Of a stretch of 64,000 nt of DNA, positions 1-8,116 are shown piece by piece. The notes under the pieces were generated by a model, which saw only the letters and a list, made by a program, of their open reading frames with translations, searched no databases and was not told where the DNA came from. The stretch is from CBDEGK01 sp965237855. Lineage in GTDB: Bacteria > Pseudomonadota > Gammaproteobacteria > Pseudomonadales > Halieaceae. The stretch is taken from the NCBI GenBank assembly GCA_965237855.1, contig CBDEGK010000004.1:682001-746000 (forward strand). The letters are read 5' to 3'. Both the position numbers and the translations under genes were made by a program. Position 1 is the first letter of the stretch; each line of letters starts with the position of its first letter.

Positions 1-513
1 GAAGACTGGAGCGCCGAGGCCAATGGTTGGCGCAGCGATAGCAGTGCCAGCATCAGTGCCTTCACCTTTGGTTCAATGCCGGACTCGGCCAGGGGCCAGG
101 CAGACGCCGTGTTGTTTATCCGCGCCCTGCACAACCTGGCGCGCTTTGAAAATGACGGCAGCTATCTCAGCACAGCACTGACCAATGCCCACGATGCGCT
201 AAAACCCGGTGGCATAATGGGCGTCGTCCAACACGAAGCGCGAGCCGAAAGAAATGATGAGTGGGCCGGTGGCAATCGCGGTTACCTAAAGAAAGCCTTT
301 GTTATTGCCCAGGCAGAGGCGGCCGGCTTTGAGTTCATCGGCGAAAGCGACGTTAATCAGAACGACAAGGACATCCCCGGTACCGACGATATTGTCTGGC
401 GCCTACCCCCCAGCCTGTCCACCAGCCGCGACAACCCCAAACTGCGGGTTCAGTTGATGTCGGTGGGCGAGTCCAATCGCATGACGCTGAAGTTCCGTAA
501 ACCCATGCGTTAG
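1..513 (+). CDS. Predicted class I SAM-dependent methyltransferase (COG4798-like), 5'-truncated
   Basis: The reading frame is open from the first base and ends at 513, so only the C-terminal about 170 residues are in the window. I recognise the tail of the predicted methyltransferase group COG4798: a 'RALHNLAR' strand/helix, then 'LKPGGIMGVVQHEAR' (the post-motif II strand usual in Rossmann methyltransferases), then 'AEAAGFEF', 'DDIVWRLPP' and the terminal 'GESNRMTLKFRKP'. The SAM-binding glycine motif must lie upstream of the window. Members are often exported, but the N-terminus is not visible, so location is unknown. The methyl acceptor is unknown. The gene converges with the Cache protein gene; 33 bases separate the stops. 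Confidence 0.8.
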   Translation, partial: EDWSAEANGWRSDSSASISAFTFGSMPDSARGQADAVLFIRALHNLARFENDGSYLSTALTNAHDALKPGGIMGVVQHEARAERNDEWAGGNRGYLKKAFVIAQAEAAGFEFIGESDVNQNDKDIPGTDDIVWRLPPSLSTSRDNPKLRVQLMSVGESNRMTLKFRKPMR

Positions 514-546
514 TGGTCCCGTGAGGTCGCTTGCAAGGCAGGTCAT

Positions 547-1713
547 TCAGGAATCCGACATATCCATGCCACCATCCAGGTCGAGGTCAGCCAGCAGGCT
601 GCCGCTGCCTGCCCCGGCATCGGAGCGCTGGATATACCAGCCGGACCAGATACTCAGGCTATAGAACAGCAGCATCAGCCCGCCCAGCAGGGTGTTTGCG
701 TTACTCTCGGGCACGATAACTTCCGCCTTGTCTATCTCGGCCATGACGGCCCAGGTCGATTCGTCGATGGTGATGCTGGAATAGGCCGATATCACTTCCA
801 CCCCACGATAATCATCCACAAATTCCACACCGTTCTCTCCCTGCAGTGCGCGCTGTACCGTGGGCGTATCAACCTGCATTGTCAAAATGGTGGACTCTTC
901 GACAAAGCGGGAGTTACTGCGCATCAACAAGTCTCCACCGACCAGGTAAGTCTCCCCGGTTTCTCGCATACCCGCATCGAAGTTCATGATGTCTACAATG
1001 CGGCTGGTGGGTAACTGCAGAGCAATGACACCGGCCAACTGGCCGGCCTCACCGTACATGGCCTTGGCCATAAATATAGCTGGGGCGCCACTACTGGGTG
1101 CATAGGCCTGCATGTCGCTAATGGCAACGTCATCGGTGCGAGCGTATTTCAGCGCCCGCTTAAACACTTCCGCCAGCCCGGTATCTTTGAACTCGCCCGT
1201 ATACAAGTTAGTGGCATAATCAGCTTCCTTCTCCACCGAGTAGTGCACGTCCCCGGTTGGGTTTATCAGGAAAAAATCGTAGTAGCCACGCTCCACCACG
1301 AAGGCCTTGGCCAGGGGATGCAACTTGGCATGCAGCGCGGTGTAGCCAGAATCATCCCCGGCAGTATTGAACTCGCGGCGCTGGCCCAGCGGGTAGGGAT
1401 TGTTCTCTACGTAAAACAACTTTAATCGTTGTTCCGGGTCGCGGCCCTCGTCGACGGCAGCATTCCAGGCGTCATTCATCCAGATTTGTTGGTCGATGAG
1501 CTCCTTGTTGGAACTCCAGAATCGAAGTTCGGCCTCGGCGGTGGAGAAATACCGCAGCAGCGCTTCTCGCCGCAGATTACTCAGCAGCAACAGTCGCTCT
1601 GAAGCAATCGCGATCCGTTCTTCGACAAGGTATTTATTCAGACCCCAGCCAAAAGTCAGGGTAAACAGGGTCAGGCCACCGATGATGGCAATCCAGACAC
1701 GCCGTGAACTCAT
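547..1713 (-). CDS. Membrane protein with extracytoplasmic double-Cache-like sensor domain, no output domain
   Basis: The 388-residue protein has an N-terminal membrane helix (about residues 7-26), a large periplasmic region (about 30-335) and a second helix (about 342-360), then a short acidic, Gly/Ser-rich cytoplasmic tail. The periplasmic part resembles dCache_1 ligand-sensing domains: a long N-terminal helix, 'YYDFFLINPTGDVHYSVEKEAD' and 'TGETYLVGGDLLMRS', patterns usual in chemoreceptor and histidine-kinase Cache domains. No HAMP, kinase, GGDEF or MCP domain follows, which is odd for Cache. Its ATG overlaps the stop of the upstream TAXI-type gene in an ATGA, so the two are probably co-translated and may act together. 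The ligand is unknown. Confidence 0.78.
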   Translation of the reverse strand: MSSRRVWIAIIGGLTLFTLTFGWGLNKYLVEERIAIASERLLLLSNLRREALLRYFSTAEAELRFWSSNKELIDQQIWMNDAWNAAVDEGRDPEQRLKLFYVENNPYPLGQRREFNTAGDDSGYTALHAKLHPLAKAFVVERGYYDFFLINPTGDVHYSVEKEADYATNLYTGEFKDTGLAEVFKRALKYARTDDVAISDMQAYAPSSGAPAIFMAKAMYGEAGQLAGVIALQLPTSRIVDIMNFDAGMRETGETYLVGGDLLMRSNSRFVEESTILTMQVDTPTVQRALQGENGVEFVDDYRGVEVISAYSSITIDESTWAVMAEIDKAEVIVPESNANTLLGGLMLLFYSLSIWSGWYIQRSDAGAGSGSLLADLDLDGGMDMSDS

Positions 1714-3038
1714 CCCGATAGCTCCCCTGGGCTGCGCTTCGCCACGCCTGCAGACGCGGGTAGGCTGTGCATCATCAATTGGTCGCGCACCAGCGCATCC
1801 ACCGCCTGCCAGGTGAAAGAGAAGTGTTCGAATTCCTCCTGGTTGACCTTTTCCTGATCCAGGTCTGCCACTACCTCCCCCAGGATATCCATCAGCTGAT
1901 TCTTATGTCCCATCAGCTGTTCGTGGTCGTTGGTGCCACGGGCACCCTCGACAATGTGCATCAACCTCTTATTGAAATCCCCCATCCGTAAACGGCGCGT
2001 CTTCAGCCAGTGGGAACGCACGGCTACCAGCCCGGTGCAAAAAATTACGATTGCGTAGAGGATAGCCGATATCAAGCGCGCGCTTTGCTGCATTAGCCCT
2101 GGCTTCTCCCGATCAAAATAACTGCGCGCGCCCGGATGGGCCGGCACGGCGCTGCGGGCATCTTCATCCAGCGGACTAATGAATCCCGCCAGCGGATAGC
2201 GGGAAACGATATCTGAGCGAGCCTCGAACAACTCCTGCGCAAAGCGGTATGCCACTTGCTCCGGCAGCTCACGGCTGGCCACCAACAGGCGATCCAACAC
2301 TGCCGCGGGTAAATCTGTTGCGGGCAGGGGCGGATAACCGCGATAGGAGCCGCGGGGTATATAACCGGATGACAGGGCGGGTTGCTTCAGCGCCAGCGCG
2401 TCAGATTGATTAATCGATACAATCTCCATGGTGTGATCGCCAATGAGCTCGCGTATGCGTGGATTGCCGGGCGCACGTACCCGAAACACGGCATCAACCT
2501 GACCCTGTTCCATGGCAAAGTTCCCGGCTGCCGCCGACATGGGCAGGGCAACAAAGTCCTCGGCATTCAGTCCGTAGTGATTTACCAGGAACCAGAACGA
2601 AGTATTCTGGGCGCTGGAATCGGGGGGAATCGCGACCCGGTGGCCACGCAATTGAGAAAAGTGCGCAATGCCCGAGGTGGAATTTACCACCAGGTGATAG
2701 GCATCCGGATAGAGCCGGGCCACACCCAGGGCCTCTTCCGGCATCCGCGAATCAGCCTGAACCGTGGCAATATCGATCTGGCCGGTTTCCAGCAGCTCCA
2801 TATTTTCCCGGGTACCGCCGGTCTCAAATACATCGATCTGCAAGCCGTTGTCCATCTCGTTCAGCACTTCGGCAACCGCAGTGAGCAGCCCGAAAGTTTC
2901 GCTGGCGGCGGGCCCGGCAGCAACAGACAGTCGAAAATCCTGACGACCGCTAATCCACAGCGCCACAGCCAGTACCGTGGCCACCCACAACACCATGACT
3001 ATTAGCAATCTGAATCGCCAATTGGAAAGCAAGATCAC
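1710..3038 (-). CDS. TAXI-family TRAP-type solute-binding protein with C-terminal membrane anchor
   Basis: An N-terminal membrane segment (about residues 6-30) is followed by a TAXI/NMT1-like substrate-binding domain: 'LSVAAGPAASETFGLL', 'GGTRENMELLETGQIDIATVQ' and 'LRGHRVAIPP'. Free TAXI proteins end after this domain. Here a second membrane helix follows (about 320-345) with a cytoplasmic tail of about 95 charged residues, so the receptor is tethered. No TRAP permease (DctQM) lies nearby. The start is uncertain: GTG at 3038 lies next to an AAGGAG, TTG at 3032 would have better spacing, and an ATG exists at 3086. It overlaps the downstream Cache gene by 4 bases. I infer a sensing role rather than transport. 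Confidence 0.75.
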   Translation of the reverse strand: MILLSNWRFRLLIVMVLWVATVLAVALWISGRQDFRLSVAAGPAASETFGLLTAVAEVLNEMDNGLQIDVFETGGTRENMELLETGQIDIATVQADSRMPEEALGVARLYPDAYHLVVNSTSGIAHFSQLRGHRVAIPPDSSAQNTSFWFLVNHYGLNAEDFVALPMSAAAGNFAMEQGQVDAVFRVRAPGNPRIRELIGDHTMEIVSINQSDALALKQPALSSGYIPRGSYRGYPPLPATDLPAAVLDRLLVASRELPEQVAYRFAQELFEARSDIVSRYPLAGFISPLDEDARSAVPAHPGARSYFDREKPGLMQQSARLISAILYAIVIFCTGLVAVRSHWLKTRRLRMGDFNKRLMHIVEGARGTNDHEQLMGHKNQLMDILGEVVADLDQEKVNQEEFEHFSFTWQAVDALVRDQLMMHSLPASAGVAKRSPGELSG

Positions 3039-3177
3039 ACTCCTTCGTATCAGTGGCGAAGTATAGCCGAATAGAACACAGCACATACCGCAGATGCCTA
3101 CTAACTGAGAAATAGCGCACTGTTCATGTCGCGCATTCCATCAGGCCAAGCAATAATGTCTGTAACCATCTACACTT

Positions 3178-4833
3178 GTGTTCGCCATGCGACATTACAC
3201 AACGACGGAACGTTTTTTATCGCTATTCACCACCCTGCGCCCAGAAGAGGGCTCTGGTGCGGTGCGTCTGGGCGTGCAGGCCTTTCTAATCCTGTTCGCC
3301 TATTACCTGCTCAAGGTGATTCGTGAACCGCTGATTCTTGCCGACGGTTCAGCTGAACTCAAAGCCTACACCACCGCCATGCAGGCGGGCGTGTTGATGC
3401 TTATCGTGCCAGTATTCGCCCGGTTGTACAGCGGTGTTAGTAACCTCGAAGGCAAGCATCACCTGATGCGCCGCATACTCCTGTTTTTCATCATCAACCT
3501 GTTTGCGCTGGGTCTCTGCTACCGCCTGGGTTGGCACATCGGCATTACCTTCTACGTGTGGCTGGGCATATTCTCTGTGATGGTACTGGCCTTGTTCTGG
3601 TCCTTTGCGGCGGACTTGTACAACTTGAAATCGGGTCAGCGCATCTTCCCGCTGATTGCCGCCGCCGGCGCGCTGGGCGCCTACCTCGGTGCGAAAATGG
3701 CTGGCTGGCTGGACCCGCTGGTGGGGCACGACGGCGTGATGTACGTCTCTGCTTGCCTGTTGTTAGTGCCCTGGTGGATGAGTAAACGGGTGGAAAAGAC
3801 CATTCCCGCTGGCTCCCAAAGTTATATTAGTGAGCCGGAAAGTCCTCAAGCCGCATCTGCGCTGGAGGGTTTCAGGGTGGTCTTGCGCAGCCCCTACCTG
3901 CTGCTGATCGCCGTATTCGTCATCACCCTCAACCTGATCAACACTAATGGCGAATATATCCTGGCCCGCTTCATCACCGAACAGGCCGGCATGTTGGCAA
4001 GCAGCGGCCAGCTTGTGGGCAGCCAGGATGATTTCATCACCGCTTTTTACTCGAGCTACCTGGCCTGGTTTACCCTCATCAGTTTCCTGATCCAATTGTT
4101 CCTGGTGTCGCGTATTTTTGATCGAATCGGCGTGCGGGGTGCACTGCTGGTGTTACCGGTGGTGATGATGGCCAGCTACAGCTTGATCCTGCTGTTTCCC
4201 GTGTTGGCCCTGGTGCGGGCCAGCATGATTGTCGAAAACAGCATCAATTACTCGTTGCAGAACACCACCCGTCACGCCCTGTTCCTGCCTGTGAACCGGG
4301 AACAGAAATACATCGGCAAACATGTCATCGACACCTTTTTCTTCCGCATTGGAGACCTGTTATCCGCGGCTGCCGTCTTCGTAGGCAGTGCAATGCTTGG
4401 GGCCGGCATTCTCGGTTTTGTAGGTACCAACATCATACTGGCCGTGGTCTTGTTTGGGCTGTCGCGTGCTATCGGCCGACGCAATGCGGGCGTGATCGAG
4501 GAGAACCTGGGCAATCTACCGCCGGTGCTGACAGCGCCCCTGCCCGATATGGACATCCCGGCGGGGGAAGTCACCCGCTTCACCATCCGGGAGGGCACGT
4601 TCGTAGACCCGGATGAGGGAGATGCCCTAAAATACCGGGCATTTACAGAGGAGCTGGGCAAATTGCCGCCCTGGATCAAGTTCGACGGGCTCAAGGGGAT
4701 ATTCCACTTTCACCCGCCCCGGGATCAGGAAGGAGCCATCGAAATTCGCGTGGTGGCACGGGATTTTGAGGGTCTGGAAGCCGACACGCGTTTTGTGGTC
4801 AACTACCGCTCAGCTGGCGTAACTCAGGCGTAG
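3178..4833 (+). CDS. ATP/ADP-translocase-like (Npt/MFS-type) carrier with C-terminal Ig/cadherin-like domain
   Basis: Residues about 25-440 form a polytopic membrane protein of about 12 helices with the N-terminal pattern of the NTT/Tlc nucleotide-translocase-like MFS group ('FAYYLLKVIREPLIL', 'FWSFAADLYNLKSGQRIFPLIAAAGALGAYLGAKMAG' in two adjoining blocks, and 'NTTRHALFLPVNREQKYIGKHVIDTF'). Residues about 455-545 form a soluble beta domain resembling dystroglycan-type cadherin or putative Ig repeats ('FVDPDEGDALKYRA', 'LPPWIKFDGLKGIFHF', 'IEIRVVARDFEGLEA'). That domain is normally found on secreted proteins, so its presence on a transporter is unusual. A GTG at 3178 and an ATG at 3187 are the possible starts. 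The 3' end overlaps the convergent epimerase gene by 10 bases. The substrate is unknown. Confidence 0.75.
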   Translation: MFAMRHYTTTERFLSLFTTLRPEEGSGAVRLGVQAFLILFAYYLLKVIREPLILADGSAELKAYTTAMQAGVLMLIVPVFARLYSGVSNLEGKHHLMRRILLFFIINLFALGLCYRLGWHIGITFYVWLGIFSVMVLALFWSFAADLYNLKSGQRIFPLIAAAGALGAYLGAKMAGWLDPLVGHDGVMYVSACLLLVPWWMSKRVEKTIPAGSQSYISEPESPQAASALEGFRVVLRSPYLLLIAVFVITLNLINTNGEYILARFITEQAGMLASSGQLVGSQDDFITAFYSSYLAWFTLISFLIQLFLVSRIFDRIGVRGALLVLPVVMMASYSLILLFPVLALVRASMIVENSINYSLQNTTRHALFLPVNREQKYIGKHVIDTFFFRIGDLLSAAAVFVGSAMLGAGILGFVGTNIILAVVLFGLSRAIGRRNAGVIEENLGNLPPVLTAPLPDMDIPAGEVTRFTIREGTFVDPDEGDALKYRAFTEELGKLPPWIKFDGLKGIFHFHPPRDQEGAIEIRVVARDFEGLEADTRFVVNYRSAGVTQA

Positions 4834-5819
4834 CCATTGGCCCGGAACCACTCCACCGAATCTTCGATTGCAGTTTCTATGGGTGTTTGCGGCAGGCCTA
4901 ATTCGGTGATGGCTTTACTGGGATCGACGTAACATTCCTGCAGCACGAACTTGGTGTTCTTGTAGGTCGTTTGTGGCGCCTTGCCGGTGATCTTGGACCA
5001 GAATTCCATCAACTTTGACATCCGCAACATCATGTTGGCAGACACATACTGGGTGCCGGCGTTATCAATACCGCCGATTTTTCCCACCAACTGCACGAAG
5101 TCCTGGAAGGACATATTGGCGTCCTTGTTGGCGAGGATGTACGACTCACCAATGCGTCCCTTCTCCATGGCCAGCACATGGCCCTTGGCCACATCGCGTA
5201 CATCGACGGGACAAACACCACCGTCCCAGTAATTTTTCATCTTGCCCTGCAGGGTGCCGATGATCGTGGTACCCGTCGGCGTGGGCATGCGATCACCGGG
5301 CCCAAAGGGTAATCCAGGCATAACAATGGTGGCGGGCAGCCCATCGTGGCACATGCCCTTCACCACCTGGTGTGAGATAAACTTGGAGAGAATGTACTCG
5401 GATGCCCATTCCCAGGAATTAAACGCCGTTTCCTCGGTGGCCAACTGGCCTTTTTCGGCGATGCCGATGGCGGCAATGGAACTGGTGTAGACCACCTTCT
5501 CCACCCCCGCCTCCATGGCGGCTTCCATCATACAGCGGGCGCCGTCCACGTTAATCTTGTTGTGCAGCTCTGGGTCCTTGGTCCATACCGCGAACAGGGC
5601 CGCCAGGTGATAGAGGTGGGAACAACCGGCGACGGCTTTCTTCAGGGAGGGGGGATCGAGCAAATTGCCCTCCACGAATTCCACGTCCATGCCATCCAGG
5701 GGCGAACGATCTTCTCCCGGCATGACCATCACGCGTACCTCATCGCCTTTCTCCAGGCACAGGCGCACCACGTGATTGCCAATAAAGCCGGTACCACCGG
5801 TAACCAGAACCTTACCCAT
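4824..5819 (-). CDS. NAD-dependent epimerase/dehydratase-type extended SDR (dihydroflavonol-4-reductase-like)
   Basis: A Rossmann nucleotide-binding motif 'VTGGTGFIG' sits at the N-terminus and 'YTSSIAAIG' and 'YILSK' give the Ser/Tyr/Lys active site of extended SDRs. Dihydroflavonol-4-reductase and 3-beta-hydroxysteroid-dehydrogenase-like enzymes share this layout, and oxidation or reduction of a hydroxyl/keto group on a bulky substrate is likely. I chose the ATG at 5819, which begins directly at 'GKVLVTGGTG'; a GTG at 5834 lies upstream. The ATG lies 8 bases inside the end of the SnoaL-like gene, which points to translational coupling. It is the last gene of the leftward operon headed by the tandem MarR regulator. 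The exact substrate is unknown. Confidence 0.82.
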   Translation of the reverse strand: MGKVLVTGGTGFIGNHVVRLCLEKGDEVRVMVMPGEDRSPLDGMDVEFVEGNLLDPPSLKKAVAGCSHLYHLAALFAVWTKDPELHNKINVDGARCMMEAAMEAGVEKVVYTSSIAAIGIAEKGQLATEETAFNSWEWASEYILSKFISHQVVKGMCHDGLPATIVMPGLPFGPGDRMPTPTGTTIIGTLQGKMKNYWDGGVCPVDVRDVAKGHVLAMEKGRIGESYILANKDANMSFQDFVQLVGKIGGIDNAGTQYVSANMMLRMSKLMEFWSKITGKAPQTTYKNTKFVLQECYVDPSKAITELGLPQTPIETAIEDSVEWFRANGYA

Positions 5820-6222
5820 GACGTTTCTGTCCACCCATCAGAATATCGGTGGCCAATTCAGTGTCCATGTACTCCTTCATTTGCAGGAGTTTTCCATCAC
5901 GCACCGTGAACAGAAAGTGGTACTGGTTGCTGTAGGTGACACCGGAGACATGTGCCCCTTCTGAGGTCGCTTCAACCGCCACCTTGTCGTCCTCGGCTAC
6001 CATGCCGAGGACGGTAAAGGTCAGCCCATCGGGAAAGGCGTCGTAAATACCGTCGGCAAATTCTTTGATCTGCGCCTTGTTGTACTGGCCGGATATCAGC
6101 GTATTACCCATGGTCCAGAGCATGCCGTCATCGGCGTAGGCATCGAGAATGTACTCTGTGTCACCGCGGCTCATCGCAGCCAGGAAATCAGCCACGACTT
6201 TTTTGTTGTCTTCAATACTCAT
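5812..6222 (-). CDS. SnoaL/NTF2-like small protein
   Basis: The 136-residue product has the NTF2/SnoaL pattern: an N-terminal helix 'NKKVVADFLAAMSRGD', 'ILDAYADDGMLWTMG', then alternating beta strands ending 'RDGKLLQMKEYMDTELA'. These folds act as ketosteroid-isomerase-like isomerases, cyclases, hydratases or ligand binders, so function cannot be set from sequence alone. The ATG at 6222 was chosen because it forms a TGATG overlap with the stop of the desaturase gene; the frame extends upstream without other support. It is the third gene of the MarR operon, between a di-iron hydroxylase and an SDR, and a role on the same substrate is inferred. Confidence 0.8.
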   Translation of the reverse strand: MSIEDNKKVVADFLAAMSRGDTEYILDAYADDGMLWTMGNTLISGQYNKAQIKEFADGIYDAFPDGLTFTVLGMVAEDDKVAVEATSEGAHVSGVTYSNQYHFLFTVRDGKLLQMKEYMDTELATDILMGGQKRHG

Positions 6223-6920
6223 CAGCAATAGGTTCCAAACATTTTGTCGTACAGGAGGGTAATAGTCGCATAGTTGCCCTTGTGCATATTCTCGTGGTGC
6301 GCCGCATGGCGTGCGGTAATCCAACTCGCAGTCTTGAACGGGAAAAACGGCAGTTCAACCTTGCAGTGATTGAGAATATTCAGTTGGGTGAAGACGAAGA
6401 ACATCAGTGCCAGGGTGACGCTGTGAAACGGCCCCATAAACAAGGCGATCAATGTCACGGTACTGACAAACAGCAATACACCGGCGAAGGTTTCCCGCGG
6501 GTCCACGTAGTGCGCGTCAATAAAGCTCGGGTCGCGGGCCTGGTGGTGCACCGCGTGAATCTTACGCCAATAGCCCTGGCCATGAAACAGGAAGCGATGC
6601 ATCAGGTAGTAGAAGAAATCATACACCATCAACATCACGACCAGGTCGAGGCCCACTTTCCACAGTGGCTGCGACTCCAGCGTGACGAGGAAGGGGCACA
6701 CGGCCAGGATGAAGGCAATGTTGGTATACATACCGGCCTTACGGGTACCGTTCATGATTGGCGGGTACTTGTCCAGCGCCCGCTTTTCCTTCCACAGGGC
6801 CATATTCTTCTCGAGCTCCTGTTTCAGAGCTGGCACCTTGAACAAAAAGTACTTAATAAGCTTCGTGCCCACCGCCAGTATAGCCAGGAACACCAGGCCT
6901 GCTTGCCAATCGTATGTCAT
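6222..6920 (-). CDS. Sterol desaturase / fatty acid hydroxylase family di-iron membrane enzyme
   Basis: The 232-residue protein carries the His clusters of the fatty-acid hydroxylase superfamily: 'HRFLFH' (about residues 109-114), 'HAVHH' (about 123-127) and 'HAAHH' near the C-terminus, embedded among about four membrane helices. These bind two irons and use oxygen to hydroxylate or desaturate a hydrophobic substrate such as a sterol, fatty alcohol or carotenoid. The class needs an external electron donor. A [2Fe-2S] ferredoxin is encoded in the divergent operon at 11270, a plausible but unproven partner. Only 9 bases separate it from the upstream tandem-MarR gene and its stop overlaps the SnoaL start, so co-transcription is strongly indicated. 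Confidence 0.88.
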   Translation of the reverse strand: MTYDWQAGLVFLAILAVGTKLIKYFLFKVPALKQELEKNMALWKEKRALDKYPPIMNGTRKAGMYTNIAFILAVCPFLVTLESQPLWKVGLDLVVMLMVYDFFYYLMHRFLFHGQGYWRKIHAVHHQARDPSFIDAHYVDPRETFAGVLLFVSTVTLIALFMGPFHSVTLALMFFVFTQLNILNHCKVELPFFPFKTASWITARHAAHHENMHKGNYATITLLYDKMFGTYC

Positions 6921-6929
6921 ATCAATATC

Positions 6930-8006
6930 TCACTTTTCCGCATCTCTCTTCTCTTCTACCAGCAGGGAGGCCAGCCGGGCGGCGTCCTCACGACCCAGTT
7001 GTCGATTCAATCGAGCTGCCAGCAGATTCAGGTCAACTTGTTCTGACATCTTCACAGTTTCAAAAATCTCGTCTTCCACATGCAGGGCCTGGTAGAGCTC
7101 GCCTGCCAACTCCCGGAAGGAGCTCAGTCCATCTGCCCCCAGGATTTCCTCCAGCTCTTCTTCCAGCGCATCGATAGAATCTACCGAGTCACTCAATAGC
7201 TGCCTGCCTGCCTCGGTAAACTGCAATACCACCTGGCGAGCATCAGCGGGATCCGATTGCCGCAGGATGTAACCCAGCCCCTCCAGTTCAGTCGCTATGG
7301 CACCAATGGCCTGCTTGCTGACTTCCTGCAATCTCGCCATCTGCTGGATGCGACCGCCATCGGGACCAATCAGGCTCAGCACCTGGGCGTAGGACATCTT
7401 TAGTCCCGCATGGCCCTTGGCAATGTTCAACTCCATCAGTCGCTGCATCATGTAATCAGTAATCCGCGGCAACAGACCCAGTAGCCTGCGTTGCGGGGCC
7501 GCGCCGGTCAGGGTCTCCACCCGCATACCCGGCAAGTCCAGGCCTCTATAAAGGCGTGACAACAAGGCGGACAACATAGCCACTTCCCCGGCACCAATCA
7601 GTTGTGCGAACTCTTCCTCGACTTCGCCGACCAGGCTGGCACCCTGCTGCACCAACAACCTGGCTTTGTCTGTTAGCACCACCCGCTTGGCGCGGCCGTC
7701 CTGCGGATCGGGCCGGCGCTGTAAATAACCGGCACGCTCCATCTGGTTCACGGTTTGATTGCAGGCCTGCTTGCTGATGGACAGCCACTCCGCCAATTCT
7801 GTCAGCCGCGCGCCCTCATCACCCACCAGGGTAATAAACGGTTCATAATTAATGCGCAGCTGGCTGTGGCCGAGCTCTTCCTGCAGGGTGTGCATCATCT
7901 GCGCTTGCAAATAGCGGGACGTACCCATGCAATAGCGCGGCAGGTTGCTGCGATAGCGTTCCCACACGGATTGATGGGTGGGGAAATCGGCCTGGGGTAC
8001 GTTCAT
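6930..8006 (-). CDS. Tandem-domain MarR-family transcriptional regulator (two wHTH domains in one chain)
   Basis: At 358 residues this is about twice the usual MarR length. The first winged-helix unit is around residues 60-125 ('LTELAEWLSISKQACNQTVNQMERAGYLQR', in two adjoining parts, with wing 'PDPQDGRAKRVVLT'). The second is around residues 215-275 ('IQQMARLQEVSKQAIG', 'LEGLGYILRQSDPADARQVVL'). Each keeps a D-x-R wing motif. A single chain could bind DNA as an intramolecular pseudo-dimer. It heads the leftward operon and diverges from the 8117 operon across 110 bases holding overlapping promoters on a palindrome, so autoregulation plus control of both arms is likely. No Shine-Dalgarno sequence precedes the ATG. 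The inducer is unknown. Confidence 0.85.
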   Translation of the reverse strand: MNVPQADFPTHQSVWERYRSNLPRYCMGTSRYLQAQMMHTLQEELGHSQLRINYEPFITLVGDEGARLTELAEWLSISKQACNQTVNQMERAGYLQRRPDPQDGRAKRVVLTDKARLLVQQGASLVGEVEEEFAQLIGAGEVAMLSALLSRLYRGLDLPGMRVETLTGAAPQRRLLGLLPRITDYMMQRLMELNIAKGHAGLKMSYAQVLSLIGPDGGRIQQMARLQEVSKQAIGAIATELEGLGYILRQSDPADARQVVLQFTEAGRQLLSDSVDSIDALEEELEEILGADGLSSFRELAGELYQALHVEDEIFETVKMSEQVDLNLLAARLNRQLGREDAARLASLLVEEKRDAEK

Positions 8007-8013
8007 GTGAGAA

Positions 8014-8078
8014 ATAGTAAAGGGTGATTGTCTTTATGTCAATCTGTGTTGACTTTATTCAAGCACTACACTTATTAT
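8014..8078. promoter_or_regulatory. Overlapping divergent promoters with palindromic operator GTCAA-N6-TTGAC
   Basis: Leftward: a perfect -35 TTGACA (complement of 8037-8042), a 17-base spacer and -10 TACTAT (complement of 8014-8019), 7 bases before the regulator ATG. Rightward: -35 TTGACT (8049-8054), an 18-base spacer and -10 TATTAT (8073-8078). The two -35 boxes are the two arms of an inverted repeat at 8038-8053. A regulator bound there would cover both promoters at once. The motifs are read directly; binding by the tandem MarR protein is inferred. Confidence 0.65.
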
Positions 8079-8116
8079 CAGGCTCCCCTTCTATGGCGCC
8101 CGGGGAGGAGCCTTGA

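Noticed and set aside
6282..7046. Open plus-strand frame of over 250 codons
   Set aside because: It is opposite the sterol-desaturase gene, rich in Gln and His, and has no family pattern or ribosome site.
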